Below the pieces are notes generated by a model that saw only the letters and a list, made by a program, of their open reading frames with translations, was not told the origin of the DNA and searched no databases. A DNA stretch of 64,000 nt from Labia minor (taxonomy: Eukaryota > Arthropoda > Insecta > Dermaptera > Spongiphoridae). Numbering within the stretch: position 1 is the first letter of the stretch; every line of letters starts with the position of its first letter. Positions 1 through 11,475 of this stretch are shown one piece after another. Made by a program: the position numbers and the translations under genes. The DNA is taken from assembly GCA_963082975.1 (NCBI GenBank), contig OY720344.1, forward strand, positions 17,037,580-17,101,579. The letters are read 5' to 3'.

Positions 1-1310
1 ACACACACTCTCACCTCTCTCCTCATCCCCTCCACCTCTCATTTCTTAGTTATTTCAATTTCCACAAATTGTCTAATTTTTAAAATATTCACTAATTTAC
101 TTTCTATTTTTATTCTTTAATCCTTAAATAATATATTTTCTATTTTATGTTAAAATGTAAATAACTTACATTTTAACATATTAAACTATGACAGCAAAAA
201 AGTAAACGAATTACATACATACATACATACAAACAGTCTCCTTTATATATATAGATGTCTGTTTAGGCACAAATCTTGTGACTAAAATTGCTGTCAAATG
301 GTAAAACCATTCAAAATCAAATTTTATATTTAAGCTTCCATTGGTGTGTTAATGACCTGACATTTTCACTTAAATACATTCATAAATAAATAAATATAAA
401 AAAGTAAAATAGCCATATTTCGTAAACTATAAAAATATATAAAAATTTTATATGAAACAATTTACAATTTATTTTTTATATAATAAAATTGTGAATGACT
501 ATACTCTCCTCTATATGTTTATACTTGATTAATATATTTATTGATAATTTATTTATTAATACTCAGTTGACATTCAGAATTGAGTGAAGTATTAAAAATT
601 TACTGTTTCTTTCATCTAATTCTATATATTTCAGAAAAAATAATATAGTAGCCATAGTAAGTAAAACAACCATAAATAATTTAAAATTATAATATTTGAA
701 ATTAAATTTAAAATATATTATAACATTTTCATTGTCAAATATAATAATTATCTCTTAAATTCGTTTTTTATCTATTGTTTTAAAAAATTCGAAGGACATT
801 TACACAAAATTTATAGTATTACACAAAAGAAAATTCATTCATTTAATAAGATAAAAATGAATAATTTCAAGTCAATATTTTACTATTTTCGATTTATTCA
901 TTTTCAACTTCAATATTTCAAATATTATTGGAACAAACAACAGAAGAGGATGGAAACAATATTAACGTGGTTTCTAAAAACATTTTGAGGACCAAATCTC
1001 CATAAATAATTAGTAAACTAAATTTATGATGTCTTGTTTTCTTATAATCGTGTTTTCTAAATTCAAATTTTTAACAAGGATTCCGGTTTGTTTAAAGGAA
1101 TATCTTCATATTTTTTTTAATATAAATACTTTTATATTTCATTACAATAATATATGCATATATATAAAATAAAATAAAATAAATAAATTAATAAATTTTT
1201 ATAGCCTAAAAAGGTTGGGTCATCCCTGGCCCTCTCGGGCAATAAACACACGCTTTGTGAATGTGTTAATAAAATACAATGGTTGCCTATATCAAAGGCA
1301 AACTTAGCTC
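1..1310. other. AT-rich intergenic DNA, no gene seen
   Basis: I see no coding exon here. The stretch holds an opening CT/AC-rich tract, short simple repeats (a TACA run near 215-230, TA runs near 1150) and a slightly GC-richer patch near 1200-1260 that I do not recognise. Confidence 0.6.
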
Positions 1311-1315
1311 AATCT

Positions 1316-2290
1316 ATTGGTTCGTTCGGGAAATTATTTCGCTTTTTTCTTAAAAATAAAATGCCATTTTCGAGTAATGAATAAATATTTTAGTAAATTA
1401 TATATTGACCATTTTGGACCAACACTTTTTGCCATCTTTCAGGTGATGATTCCACTCTTCTAAAATTTTTGGTCTTTGCTTGCAAAAATCTGATCTAGGT
1501 GATTTTTGGCATCTTCAATTGAAGTAAAGATTTTTCCGTGTAAAAAATTTACAATGAACGAAAGAAATAATAACTCGATGGCTCCAGATCTGAAGAATAT
1601 GGTGGGTCTGGTAGTCTATTCCATTCAAGCTGTAATAACTTTTAGCGAGTGACCAAACTTATATCTTGGTGAAACACTACACCCTTTCTGTTGATTAATT
1701 CTGGCCTTTTCTGTTGAAGTGAATCATTCAGTTTACCCAACTGATAACAGTAAACTTCAGAATTAATTGCTATATTATCCGGTAAAAGATCAAAAAAAAA
1801 AAAAAAATCATTTAAAATCCCATGATGGATATTGCCTTTCGAAATGGTTTTAGTTTTCAAGTCTCATTCATTTTCAACCAGCTTTACGGAATTTGGTGCA
1901 TCTTCGACATCAAAGTTGCCAAATCGAAATTTTGCGAAATTTGGCACTGGCGTACTGTCAATACATCCTCTCCATAAACATCGGCCTATTTTCTTCTATC
2001 TTACCTTTTCTATAATAAAAAAGTCAAATATGGCGAAAATGCTGCTTATTGCTCTTCATATTTAAAAGGGCACAGACCAAATATTTTTGCGTAAAATTAC
2101 TTGAATTTCTTCACACACGACCCTTAGTATATCAGTTCTCAAAACATTTAATAGTCATACATCTTAAGTGTGAAGTTAGGTGCAAAAAATACAAATCAAC
2201 CGTCTGTTTGGAAATAGCGAAATTACTTTCCGAACAACCTAATAGCTCATTATCTTTTCCCTCCAAGATTTATTTCTCCTGAATGAGAAA
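1316..2290 (-). mobile_element. Decayed mariner transposase (WDKG/mauritiana-mellifera type)
   Basis: Read on the minus strand, 1860-1642 encodes a mariner-like stretch with an INSEVYCYQL segment, then QQKRPELINRKGVVFHQD, which contains the second catalytic Asp of the family. Frameshifted continuation towards 1400 resembles the [15 protein letters not shown] region and the C-terminal tail. An ITR-like end with GGTTCGTTCGGGAAAT lies near 1316-1345. A poly-A run near 1792-1806, stops and frameshifts break the gene. No matching ITR is visible at the other end, so the copy is probably truncated. Established: mariner transposases cut and paste at TA sites. This copy is inferred to be dead. Confidence 0.7.
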
Positions 2291-4100
2291 CTTATGTGTT
2301 AATATTAATATTAAACTTATGTGTGTTAATATTAACAATCGCTCATTATATGCAAAATCCATTCCTGAAGAGGATCTTAATACGGGACCGAAATGATTAC
2401 ACATTTGTTTAAAAACAAGTTGAAAAGTTTAATTTCCAACCAATTTTCTTTCTTGTTGGCAGCCTCTTATTTTGTAATCCATATAATAATTATAACGATT
2501 TATACTATACACTATAGGAATAATTTTTTTCCGCTTTTTTTTATTCATGACATTTATTTAAGAGAAGACTGAGAATTCTTTAATTTTTGGTTTGCATTAT
2601 ACCTTTAAATGCCTTCTATAAACTTAATATGCATTTATTCTATTATACAAATTATTTATTAAAGATCATAAAACTTTATCACTTGTTTATATCTATTTAC
2701 GTACAATATATGAATAAACTCAAATGCATAATATAATTATATATAACTTTTTATTTAACCTTGGCAATTATAAATATAAATATATTATTATATTGAATAC
2801 CTTAAGCTAGTTATTGTAAACAATAAATTATATAAATTTTTTAAGAAGAAACTGATTTAAGAGTAGAGGTGATAAATAGACCTAATCTTCAAAAAATAGA
2901 ATACCTTCTGATTATTTATTTCAATCTACACATTTTATTCAAGTATCTAATTATATTTAAAAAAAAATTCTAAATTATCTTAATTTAAATATTCTTACAT
3001 ATATATTTATGAATATTTTAAAGGAGAAATTTTTAAAAAATCAAAATTTATTTTTTCAATTATATATATATACATATATTAATATATATTAATTATATAT
3101 AGATTCATAACTATTAAAAATGTATAATTGTTTATAAATTCAAAATACTGTCTTTATATATATATATATATATATATAGATTAATAATATAAATTAATAG
3201 ATATTAAAATTTAATATAAAATCACCTAATATAATATAACTTTCAGGCGGAGCTCTTTGTTTTTGGGTATAACATCATGATAAATTAAAAAAAAAAATTA
3301 TTTGCACAAAAATTTCTCTCGATTTAATCTTTATTCCCGAATGTCTTATATATATTTTTTGAATAATACGATATGATATAGTATTTTTCTAAAAATTATG
3401 TAATGAAATTGATTAATTCAATAATAATTATTGTAATAAAATATATAAATTATATAATATTCTTTTTGACAAATAGAAATTATGTCTTTTTCGGAAAATT
3501 AAAAAAACTTTGCAATGAAAAAAAATAAAAATTAAAATTAAAAATAGAATAAATAAAAAAACAACCATTTAGATTTATTTAATTTTATATTAAAGTATAT
3601 TTTATTTATTATTGCATTTTAATCATTCGTTATAAACCATATTATTTAAGTCTAGAATATGTATTATATTTATTAATTAATTTTTAAAATTTAAATTTTA
3701 ACGCATATTTTGCATATATTATTATATATACTCTTATCAAGAGGTTATTTAAATTAATCCTTGCTTATTGAATATACATATAACTTTATTTATTAATTCG
3801 CTCATTTTATTTTATTCTTTATTTTATTTATTACTTCATTTATTTTTATTTTATATTTATTTTAATTGATTTTCATTTTTTAATTGTTCTTTCTAGGCTT
3901 GTTTTTATTTATGATTTAATATTTAGGCTAATTAAATCTATTTATTTGAAAGTTTAAAGTGTCTTGTTGGAAACTTGTTAAAATATAATAAGTTTTATTC
4001 CGTAATTGAAAATACAATTTCAACAACATTGCTTTCCTTTGATCACACACATAGAAACCAATTTCTGCAAATTATGTTTTTGATCAGATATATAAATATA
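2291..4100. other. AT-rich intergenic DNA, nothing recognised
   Basis: Very AT-rich sequence with TA microsatellites (near 3065 and 3155-3178) and no open frame with coding character. A direct repeat of about 20 bp (TTAATATTAAACTTATGTG-like) sits near 2297-2330. Confidence 0.6.
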
Positions 4101-4292
4101 TACGAGGTTTATTCAAAAGAAAAATAGGATTAATTTTTTAGTTGTCAAAAATAAACTACTAATCCGAAATGGCTGATAATTTCAACTTATGAGAAGCATA
4201 TGTGTACCAACATAATAAAAAAATTTCGATAATCGAATGTATACAGCCCGAGAAAATTCAAAATTCACCTTTTCTTTTGAACAGGCCTTGTG
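4101..4292. mobile_element. Short internally deleted mariner (MITE-like)
   Basis: The left end ACGAGGTTTATTCAAAAGA is mirrored by the right end TTTTCTTTTGAACAGGCCTTG. The inside is the 5' untranslated part of the same mariner family as the copies near 7.7, 14.7 and 28.3 kb, with its AACTACTAATCC and CATATGTGTACCAACATAA segments. The transposase is entirely missing. TA flanks the left end. Confidence 0.7.
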
Positions 4293-5403
4293 TATATATA
4301 CATCTTTTCTATCTTGCAAACTTCTATCTTGTAAATGTGAAAGCAATAAGATAATATCTATACCAAAATGATATTATTGTAGATAACCCCTAAGAAAACT
4401 TTGTTATAATCCCCTTCACTTTTATTCCTGTAAACTTAAGTTTATTCTTTTTAAAAATATTTCTTATTCCTCTCTTTTATAAAACTATAATATTAATTTT
4501 TTTCTATATATATTCACATAATATTATATCTATCCTATCATATATTAATCTATTTCATATTAATCGTATATTGAATCATTTTCCATTATAAAATTTAAAT
4601 AAATTTACTTTAAAGATTTATAATCTAGTCTGGCAAATATAATTGTTTTTCAAGATTTATTCAATTTAACTTTATGTGAATTATGTGAACATATACTATT
4701 AGAAAATATGTTGCCTTTAATTTATTGTTTTTCATATATTTTTGCTTTTATTCTAATTCCACATATAATTAAAAATCATCACTAAATTAAAATATATATA
4801 TTTTTAAAAATAATCTATATATATATATATATATACATATAATTCAAGTTTATCTGTTAATCCATTATCACTGACCAGATAATATTTCGTAAATTAGTAA
4901 TTGGTTAAAATTTTTTATATATATTCATTTTACTATTTGATATCCTTTTGTTATACTTTATTTTGTTTATTTTATTATTTTTTATCAATTAAAATAAATT
5001 ATAGTCAAGAAAAAACAAATTTACTTTCCTTGAATTTATCAAACATAGAGGCTTTGAATTATTTGTATTTATATTTTGAAAATATTTTATATTGATTATA
5101 TTCAACTATAAATTTGGTATTATCATATAGTTTTGTTTGAATTTTCTGTGAGATATTTTTTTAAATTTTATGAATAACTTATAATGTAATTTTTAAGGAT
5201 AAACAAATGAAACTATAATCTATATATCTTTTATATTTAATATGAAAGAACTCTCAAAATACACAAAAATATTATTGATATATATCTGATAATAATGTAC
5301 CAACTTAATATTATTATATAAATATATCACACACATTTTTTTGCTGAATATAGCATAATATACGATATTATTATATTATTGTGTTGCGTGATGAGTTCTT
5401 TTT
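4293..5403. other. AT-rich intergenic DNA, nothing recognised
   Basis: No exon or full repeat was recognised. The small open frame at 4901-5095 is low-complexity (F, Y, L and I only) and looks like chance. Confidence 0.55.
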
Positions 5404-6038
5404 ACCGACCGACGATAGTAAGGGAGGTATTGTTTTCACACCAAATTTCACATGTGGAGATTTTTACATATCTCCACGAATCATGCATTTTCTTAACAGA
5501 AAAAAGTATTTTTAGCATGATGTCTGTCCGTCCGTCCGTCTGTCCGTCTGTCCGTCCGTATAGATGTGTACAGCCTGAACGGCTTAACGGATTTTGATGA
5601 AATTTGGTATATTTACTTAATGCATCAGTGGGATGAATTGATCAACTTTTGGTGCAAATCCGGAAACCGGAAGTGGTAGTATTAGCGATCGACGATAAGA
5701 AGGGAAGGGTTATTTTCGCACCAAATTTCACATAAGGAGATTTTTTTACATATCACCACGAATGTATTGGTTTTATCCTCGGGAAAAATCATCTTCATTA
5801 TGTTTTTCTTAATTTAAAATTATATGACGTCACAGCCTCGGGTAATGCCGGCAACGCCGGCTACTTCAGCTATATATTATAAATAAAATAAAATTAAAAA
5901 TATTTATGTTATATCCATATCTGTTTTTTATTACATTAATAGATATATTAAAATTATTTGAAATTGTTTCTGAAGCTGGAAATTAATTTATTTCAAACCG
6001 TCGGTCGGTTCAGACCTGGCCACAGGTCAACTTATTTT
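5404..6038 (+). mobile_element. HINE-like repeat, family R, copy 1 (complete)
   Basis: It starts with ACCGACCGACG and near its end carries the inverted copy CGTCGGTCGGT. That is followed by a hairpin (GACCTG-GCCA-CAGGTC) and the tail AACTTA. Inside are a GTCC/GTCT microsatellite, the core GAAATTTGGTA..AACCGGAAGTGG, and two TGACGTCA-like sites. Subterminal inverted repeats, an internal microsatellite and a 3' hairpin are the published layout of Helentron-derived HINE/DINE-1 elements. That assignment is inference; no protein is encoded. Confidence 0.7.
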
Positions 6039-7282
6039 ACTTTCCCGCATACTTCGTATCGTCAAAAATTTCGACTTCGAGATTTCGATAGATCTTGACG
6101 TTTTAGACCTCCCTGAGTCGGAAAATACCATTTTTACTTTCCCGCATACTTCGTATAAGGGAAGTATTGGAATCGTCAAAAATTTCGACTTCGAGATTTC
6201 GATAGATCTTGACGTTTTAGACCTCCCTGAGTCGGAAAATACCATTTTTCGAATTATGTCTGTGTGTGTGTATGTATGTATGTAATGTCTGTAAGCAAAT
6301 TTACTCAAAAACTAATCAGGCTAGGACTTCGAAATTTGGTACACCGATATTATTCACAGTTTGTAGATTTCTATCAAAATTTCGTCAAAATCGGTTAACC
6401 GGAAGTGGTACTTTACCTACACTGGTTACTTTTACCTTTCAAGTAAAGTACCAGTTTGCTTCGAGATATTTGCTTCATATTTTGTATATAGATTTATAAA
6501 TATGAAAAAAATTGAGATACCAAATTTCATCATGATCTGACTACCGGAAGTGACATTTTACCTATACAAGTAGCGTTTCTTTTTTACCGACCGACGATAG
6601 TAAGGGAGGTATTGTTTTCACACCAAATTTCACCTATGAATATTTTTAGGTACATATCTCCACGAATCATGCATTTTCTTAACAGAAAAAAGTATTTTTA
6701 GCATGATGTCTGTCCGTCCGTCCGTATAGATGTGTACAGCCTGAAAGGCTCAACGGATTTTGATGAAATTTGGTATATTTACTTAATACATCAGTAGGAT
6801 GAATTGATCAACTTTTGGTGCAAATCCGGAAACCGGAAGTGCTAGTATTGCCGATCGAAGAGAGGAAGTGAAGGGTTATTTTCATATCAAATTTCACGTG
6901 AGGAGATATCTCCACGTGTTATTCACTTTGTATTGGTTTTATCCTCGAGAAAAATCATCTTCATTAGTTTTTTCTTAATTTAAAATTATATGACGTCACC
7001 CAGCACTTCATGACGTCACAGCCAGCCCTTATATATTATAAATAAAATAAAATTAAAAATATTTATATTATATCCATATCTGTTTTTTTACATTTAAAAT
7101 ATCAGTTAACCGGAAGTAGCACTTTATTCTATATATATATATATAAATGTTACCAAATATCAAATTTGACACCAATAAACTAATACGAACTGGCTCTTTA
7201 TCAATACCAAGTTTACACATTCTAAATATTCATTCACAACTCTTTATACCTATTTATATGCGGGAAAGTCTAGGGGAGGACA
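6039..7282 (+). mobile_element. HINE-like repeat, family F, interrupted by a family R copy
   Basis: The 5' end ACTTTCCCGCATACTTCGTA occurs twice in tandem (6039 and 6136). The matching inverted copy ATGCGGGAAAGT is at about 7259-7270, followed by the hairpin GGGAG-GACA-CTCCC and the tail GCTTA. A GTGT/GTAT microsatellite lies at about 6258-6283, followed by the core GAAATTTGGTACA..AACCGGAAGTGG. The element is split by the family R insertion at 6586-7095. The start abuts the 3' end of family R copy 1. Confidence 0.65.
6586..7095 (+). mobile_element. HINE-like repeat, family R, copy 2 (3' truncated)
   Basis: It begins with ACCGACCGACGATAGTAAGG like the other R copies and follows the same order (GTCC repeat, GAAATTTGGTA core, AACCGGAAGTGC, TGACGTCA sites). 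It stops near 7095 without the terminal inverted repeat and hairpin. It is nested within the family F element. Confidence 0.65.
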
Positions 7283-7495
7283 CTCCCGCTTATTTAAAAA
7301 AAGGTTATTTTATTCAAATCATTTTCTACATATTTTATCTCCCAAAGACAGATTATTTATATCTACTAAGAAAAGGCAAAAAACTATGTATATAATAATT
7401 AATTTTTTAATTAATATATCACATAACCATATATTAGCATAGGGGGACCACAACAAAATATTAATTTAGATTTCGCTATCACTAACTGATAAAAG

Positions 7496-7580
7496 AGTCA
7501 CATCTAAAGTAAACACAATCTTGTGGAACTAAAGTATATCAAAAACTAATAAACATGGGTATACAACACCATAATAAAAT
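7496..7580. repeat. Donor copy of an 80-bp direct repeat
   Basis: About 82 bp from ACATCTAAAGTAAACACAAT onward recur at 8202-8284 with one mismatch. The second copy lies inside the neighbouring mariner element. Confidence 0.75.
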
Positions 7581-7718
7581 GCATCATGAGATATGGTAGT
7601 GAGATGTTCAAACGAGAAAGTACTGTTAGCGACAGAGATGAACTTGAGATGAAGATTCAGGAAGTATAAAAAAAAAATTCTCAAGATAAGAGAGATAATT
7701 TGTGCAGCACACATCACA

Positions 7719-8450
7719 TCTAGGTTTGTTCAAAAGAAAAGATGAATTTAGAATTATTTCGAAAAGTATTTATTTATTCATCAATATCCATTTTGTCCCC
7801 TTCAAAGTAATTCCCCTCAGATATATTGCAATTATGCTTCTTTCAATCGTCGAAGCACTTCTGAAATGCGCTTTTCAGTATGGCCATCAACTCGTTCTTC
7901 GATTCCAACTTTATTTCATTAATTGTGACAAAACGCTTTCCTTTCATTGGTATTTTCAGTTTTGGGAATAGGAAAAAATTGCATGGAGCCAAATCTGGTG
8001 AATATGGTGGTTGATGCATGATTACGTTGTTGTTGGCCATGAAATCACAAAAAAGCATTATCGTGATGCAGAATCCATGATTTGTTTTTCCGCAATTCCG
8101 ATCTTTGAGTCGTATTGTTTCAAAGTAAACGTTGCATAACTTCTTTGTAGTATTTCTTATTTTTGTTTTTAAGTAAAAAATCGAAGAACACTGTAAACGT
8201 GACATCTAAAGTAAACACAATCTTGCGGAACTAAAGTATATCAAAAACTAATAAACATGGGTATACAACACCATAATAAAATACTACCTTTTTCAGTTGT
8301 CAAAAACAAACTACTAATCCAAATATATCATAATAATATCAACATATAAGAAACATATGTGTACCAACATAACAAAAATAATTTCGATAATCGAATTTAC
8401 GCAGCCCGCGAAAATTCAAAATTGACCTTATCTTTTAAACAGACCTCGTA
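7719..8450 (-). mobile_element. Mariner remnant with filler DNA at an internal deletion
   Basis: On the minus strand, 8205-7843 encodes the C-terminal half of a mariner transposase with a [23 protein letters not shown] motif and the terminal FQKCFDD. Both ITR ends are present (AGGTTTGTTCAAAAGAAAA; TTTTAAACAGACCTCGTA). The N-terminal half of the transposase is missing. In its place, 8202-8284 holds a copy of flanking DNA from 7496-7580. The gene is non-functional. Confidence 0.75.
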
Positions 8451-8477
8451 TTATATTTAGATATGAGCAAAACAGCT

Positions 8478-8640
8478 AATATGATATGGACATGTGCAAA
8501 GAATGGAGGAAAATAGAATCCCTAAATAAATTATAACATGGACAATATCGAGAAGAAGAAAGAGAGGAAAGAGAAAGACCTAGAGGGCGAACTGGTGATA
8601 GGGAATTGACAGAGAGAGGTGTCGGTGGGTCTATTGGCAA
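8478..8640 (+). mobile_element. LINE fragment (C-terminal reverse-transcriptase tail)
   Basis: Reading 8488 onward gives YGHVQRMEENRIPK, a stop, then a degenerate WTISRRR. A shifted frame gives RPRGRTGDREL. This resembles the 'GHV-RM-ENRIPK...W..GRR.RGRPR..W.D' tail common to insect non-LTR retrotransposons. It is a short broken relic with no RT catalytic motif. Confidence 0.5.
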
Positions 8641-8649
8641 GATGGTTAT

Positions 8650-10265
8650 AAAACTAATATATATATATATATATACATATCACAACAATTTATTTACAAA
8701 GTAAATTTACTCGCAATTGATAAGGCGAAGAAATCATAGGCAACATTGCTTATCACTCTTTTTTCATAACATTTTTATTTTAATCTTTTGATTCAATATA
8801 TAAATAAAAAGAATATATATATTTTTCAACAAATATGTATATGAATAATTTCAGAACTCGTCATCACATTATAGTATTTATTTATATTATAAATAATTAT
8901 TATTTTTACGAGAAAAATTCTTTATTTGTTATTTCTATTTCTTTATTTTAATAATTATTATAATTATATATTATCCTTTGATCTTTACCTAATCACTAAT
9001 ACTTTTTTATTTGTTCTAGGTATTTACATCTTGAAGTTTGGATTGACTCAAAAAAAGTTGCTCACAATGGTATGTATTGAAAAAAATTAATATAATTAAA
9101 TAAAATTAAATTTAAAAAAAAAATAAATTATTTATTTTCTTCATGAATATTTAATTTAAACAAAGTACAAAATATATCTATTTTGAAATTTTAATTTATT
9201 TTATTAAAACTATGAATTAATTTTTATAAGTACCTGGATTACCGAGCCGCGGCTCGGTACTTTAAAAAAAATTTCCTTATGAACTATGAATATTTAATAT
9301 TAAGATTATTATTTAAAATAAATAAACGACAATATATATGAAATAATTTCAAATAATTTAAAAGAACATAAATTAAAATAAAAATAGTCATAAAACTTAC
9401 AGTCTTTAAACGTATGTATTATTGCACTGAAAGACAGAAAAGTATGGCCTGTGGATATAACATAATATATATTTCGTAATTTGATTACAAAATATTATTA
9501 AAATATGTTTAATTTTATTTTATTTGTAATATTTTGCATTGAAAGAAGCCCTGTCCGGCGCTATTTTTTTATTATTAAAATTCCTATTTTAAATTAAGAA
9601 AAAACTAACAAAGATGATTTTTCCTGAGGCTGAAACCAATACAGATCGATTTTTCTTTATAAATATTATCTATCGTGTGGTTTAATATTTCAAAAATACA
9701 AATATATATATATATATACAATTTTTGCTAGTATAATATAAGATACATTGATTTTTAATTTAAACAAAATTTATAAATTTTTTTAATATTCTTGAAATTA
9801 ATTTATCAAGTATTTACTTTTATTTAAGATTTTAAAACATTTTTTCTTTTTATACCTTTCAATAAGATTCCTTAACTATTATAAGCCTATTATCTATAAG
9901 ATTGTTTGAATTAAACAAATTGAAAGAGTAATTTTATGTTCAGATTACAATTAGAAATTAATTTTTAAAAACATTAGCAAAATATAAATAATTTCTTTTC
10001 AATATTTTTAGGGAATAATGAGAGACAATATCTTTTCCTTTCGCAATCATTGGTCCAAATCTAAACAATCTGAGAACCTTCAACCTTCAGGAAGCCTTAT
10101 TAACTTATCAACTTTTTATATAGTATTTTGGAAAAGTGGAAATTTATTCCCTTCTTTTGGCCAATTTTAGAAATTTAAAATATTTTTGAGATACCTATAA
10201 AATGGAATAACTAACTTACAATCGATGACATATCTAAATTAAGAATTCTTTATTCTAATCTATAT
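8650..10265. other. AT-rich DNA with fragments of repeat family D
   Basis: Mostly featureless AT-rich DNA. Near 9229-9262 a CGAGCCGCGGCTCGGTACTT segment matches the end of the family D repeats at 43.5 and 48.1 kb. At about 9590-9720 is a decayed HINE-like stretch with TGATTTTTCCTGAGGCTG. A possible 50-bp exon at 9020-9069 is listed separately. Confidence 0.5.
9020..9069 (+). other. Possible 50-bp exon upstream of RNF144
   Basis: It is bounded by a good acceptor (TTTTTATTTGTTCTAG) and a strong donor (ATG|GTATGT). Two of three frames are open. One reads YLHLEVWIDSKKVAHN, which looks protein-like, but joined to the exon at 14295 it runs into a stop after 12 more codons. Another frame ends in an ATG. 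It could be a 5'UTR exon of RNF144, the end of another transcript, or chance. Confidence 0.25.
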
Positions 10266-10552
10266 CTTCCAGGGATGGCGAACTTTTCAATGTCCGTTCC
10301 AAAAAATTATAAAAAGTCTTTTTGATGTAACTAACGTGCCACAAAATTGGCATGATTTATTTCTCCACTACCTGTACCCATTTTAGCGTCAATATATAAT
10401 TGAATATTTTTGTATAACTTGTAACTATCCTGTATAACATTTTTATAATTTAAATATTAAACTTATACCAAAAAAATAAAATCATTATTAAAAAATTTGG
10501 AATGTATTTGTAGTTCAAATATACCTTTCCTAAAAATTGTCTTAAAAAAAAC

Positions 10553-10845
10553 CTCTGACTTTGTATGTCCTACGCAAGAACAACGCCTATCAAGTCGGTT
10601 ATATCAATTAGGTGTCCTATGATCAGTAGAACGGGTCTTATCAACCTTTACCTTGATTTTCTTGATCGGAGGCGCTATCAAATAGCTTTCCTAATTTTGA
10701 TCCCGGAGGCTGGGATGACTCCATCCCATAGACCCCAGCTAGAGAAATTCCCTTGCCAGGCCCGGTACTTGAACCCGGGACCACGAGAATGTGAGGGAGT
10801 TTCGCTCTCCTCTCACCCTGAGGGGATGAAAATTGTCTATTAATT
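10553..10845 (-). repeat. tRNA-derived SINE-like copy 1
   Basis: The minus strand carries GTGGTCCCGGGTTCAAGTAC, a good RNA polymerase III B-box (GGTTCAA) context, preceded by an A-box-like GGGTGAGAGG segment. The remaining ~200 bp match 45108-45362 closely. Both copies begin with CCTCTGACTT on the plus strand. It could alternatively be a fragment of a larger retroelement. Confidence 0.5.
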
Positions 10846-10851
10846 ATTTTT

Positions 10852-11475
10852 ACCGACCGACGATAGTAAGGGAGGTATTGTTTTCACACCAAATTTCACA
10901 TGTGGAGATTTTTACATATCTCCACGAATCATGCATTTTCTAAACAGAAAAAAGTATTTTTAGCATGATGTCTGTCCGTCTGTCCGTCCGTATAGATGTG
11001 TACAGCCTGAACGGCTCAACCGATTTTGATGAAATTTGGTATATTTACTTAATGCATCAGTGGGATGAATTGATCAACTTTTGGTGCAATTCCGGAAACC
11101 GGAAGTGGTAGTATTAGCGATCGACGATAGGAAGGAAAGGGTTATTTTCACACCAAAGGAGATTTTTTTATATATCACCACGAATCATGCTTTTTGTATT
11201 GGTTTTATCCTCGAAAAAAATCATATTTATTAGTTTTTTCTTGATTTAAAATTATATGACGTCATCCAGCCATGCATGACGTCACAGCCTGATCTTGCAT
11301 ATATATTATAAATAAAATAAAATTAAAAATGTTTATATTTATTATTTATGTATCCATATCTGTTTTTTATTACATTAATAGATATATGAAAATTATTTGA
11401 AATTGTTTCTGTAGCTGGAAATTAATTTATTTCAAACCGTCGGTCGGTTCGGACCTGGCCACAGGTCAACTTATT
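10852..11475 (+). mobile_element. HINE-like repeat, family R, copy 3 (complete)
   Basis: ACCGACCGACG start, CGTCGGTCGGT near the end, the GACCTG-GCCA-CAGGTC hairpin and AACTTA tail. Internal GTCC/GTCT repeat, GAAATTTGGTA and AACCGGAAGTGG are all present. It is inserted inside the composite hAT-like element, right after the SINE-like copy. Confidence 0.7.

Noticed and set aside
5523..5597. Open frames with SVRPSVRPSV-type repeats (also 60903-61097) as genes
   Set aside because: They are translations of the GTCC/GTCT microsatellite inside family R repeats.
5404..6038. Canonical Helitron with CTRR 3' end
   Set aside because: The tail after the hairpin is AACTTA, not CTRR, and there are subterminal inverted repeats, which point to the Helentron/HINE type instead.
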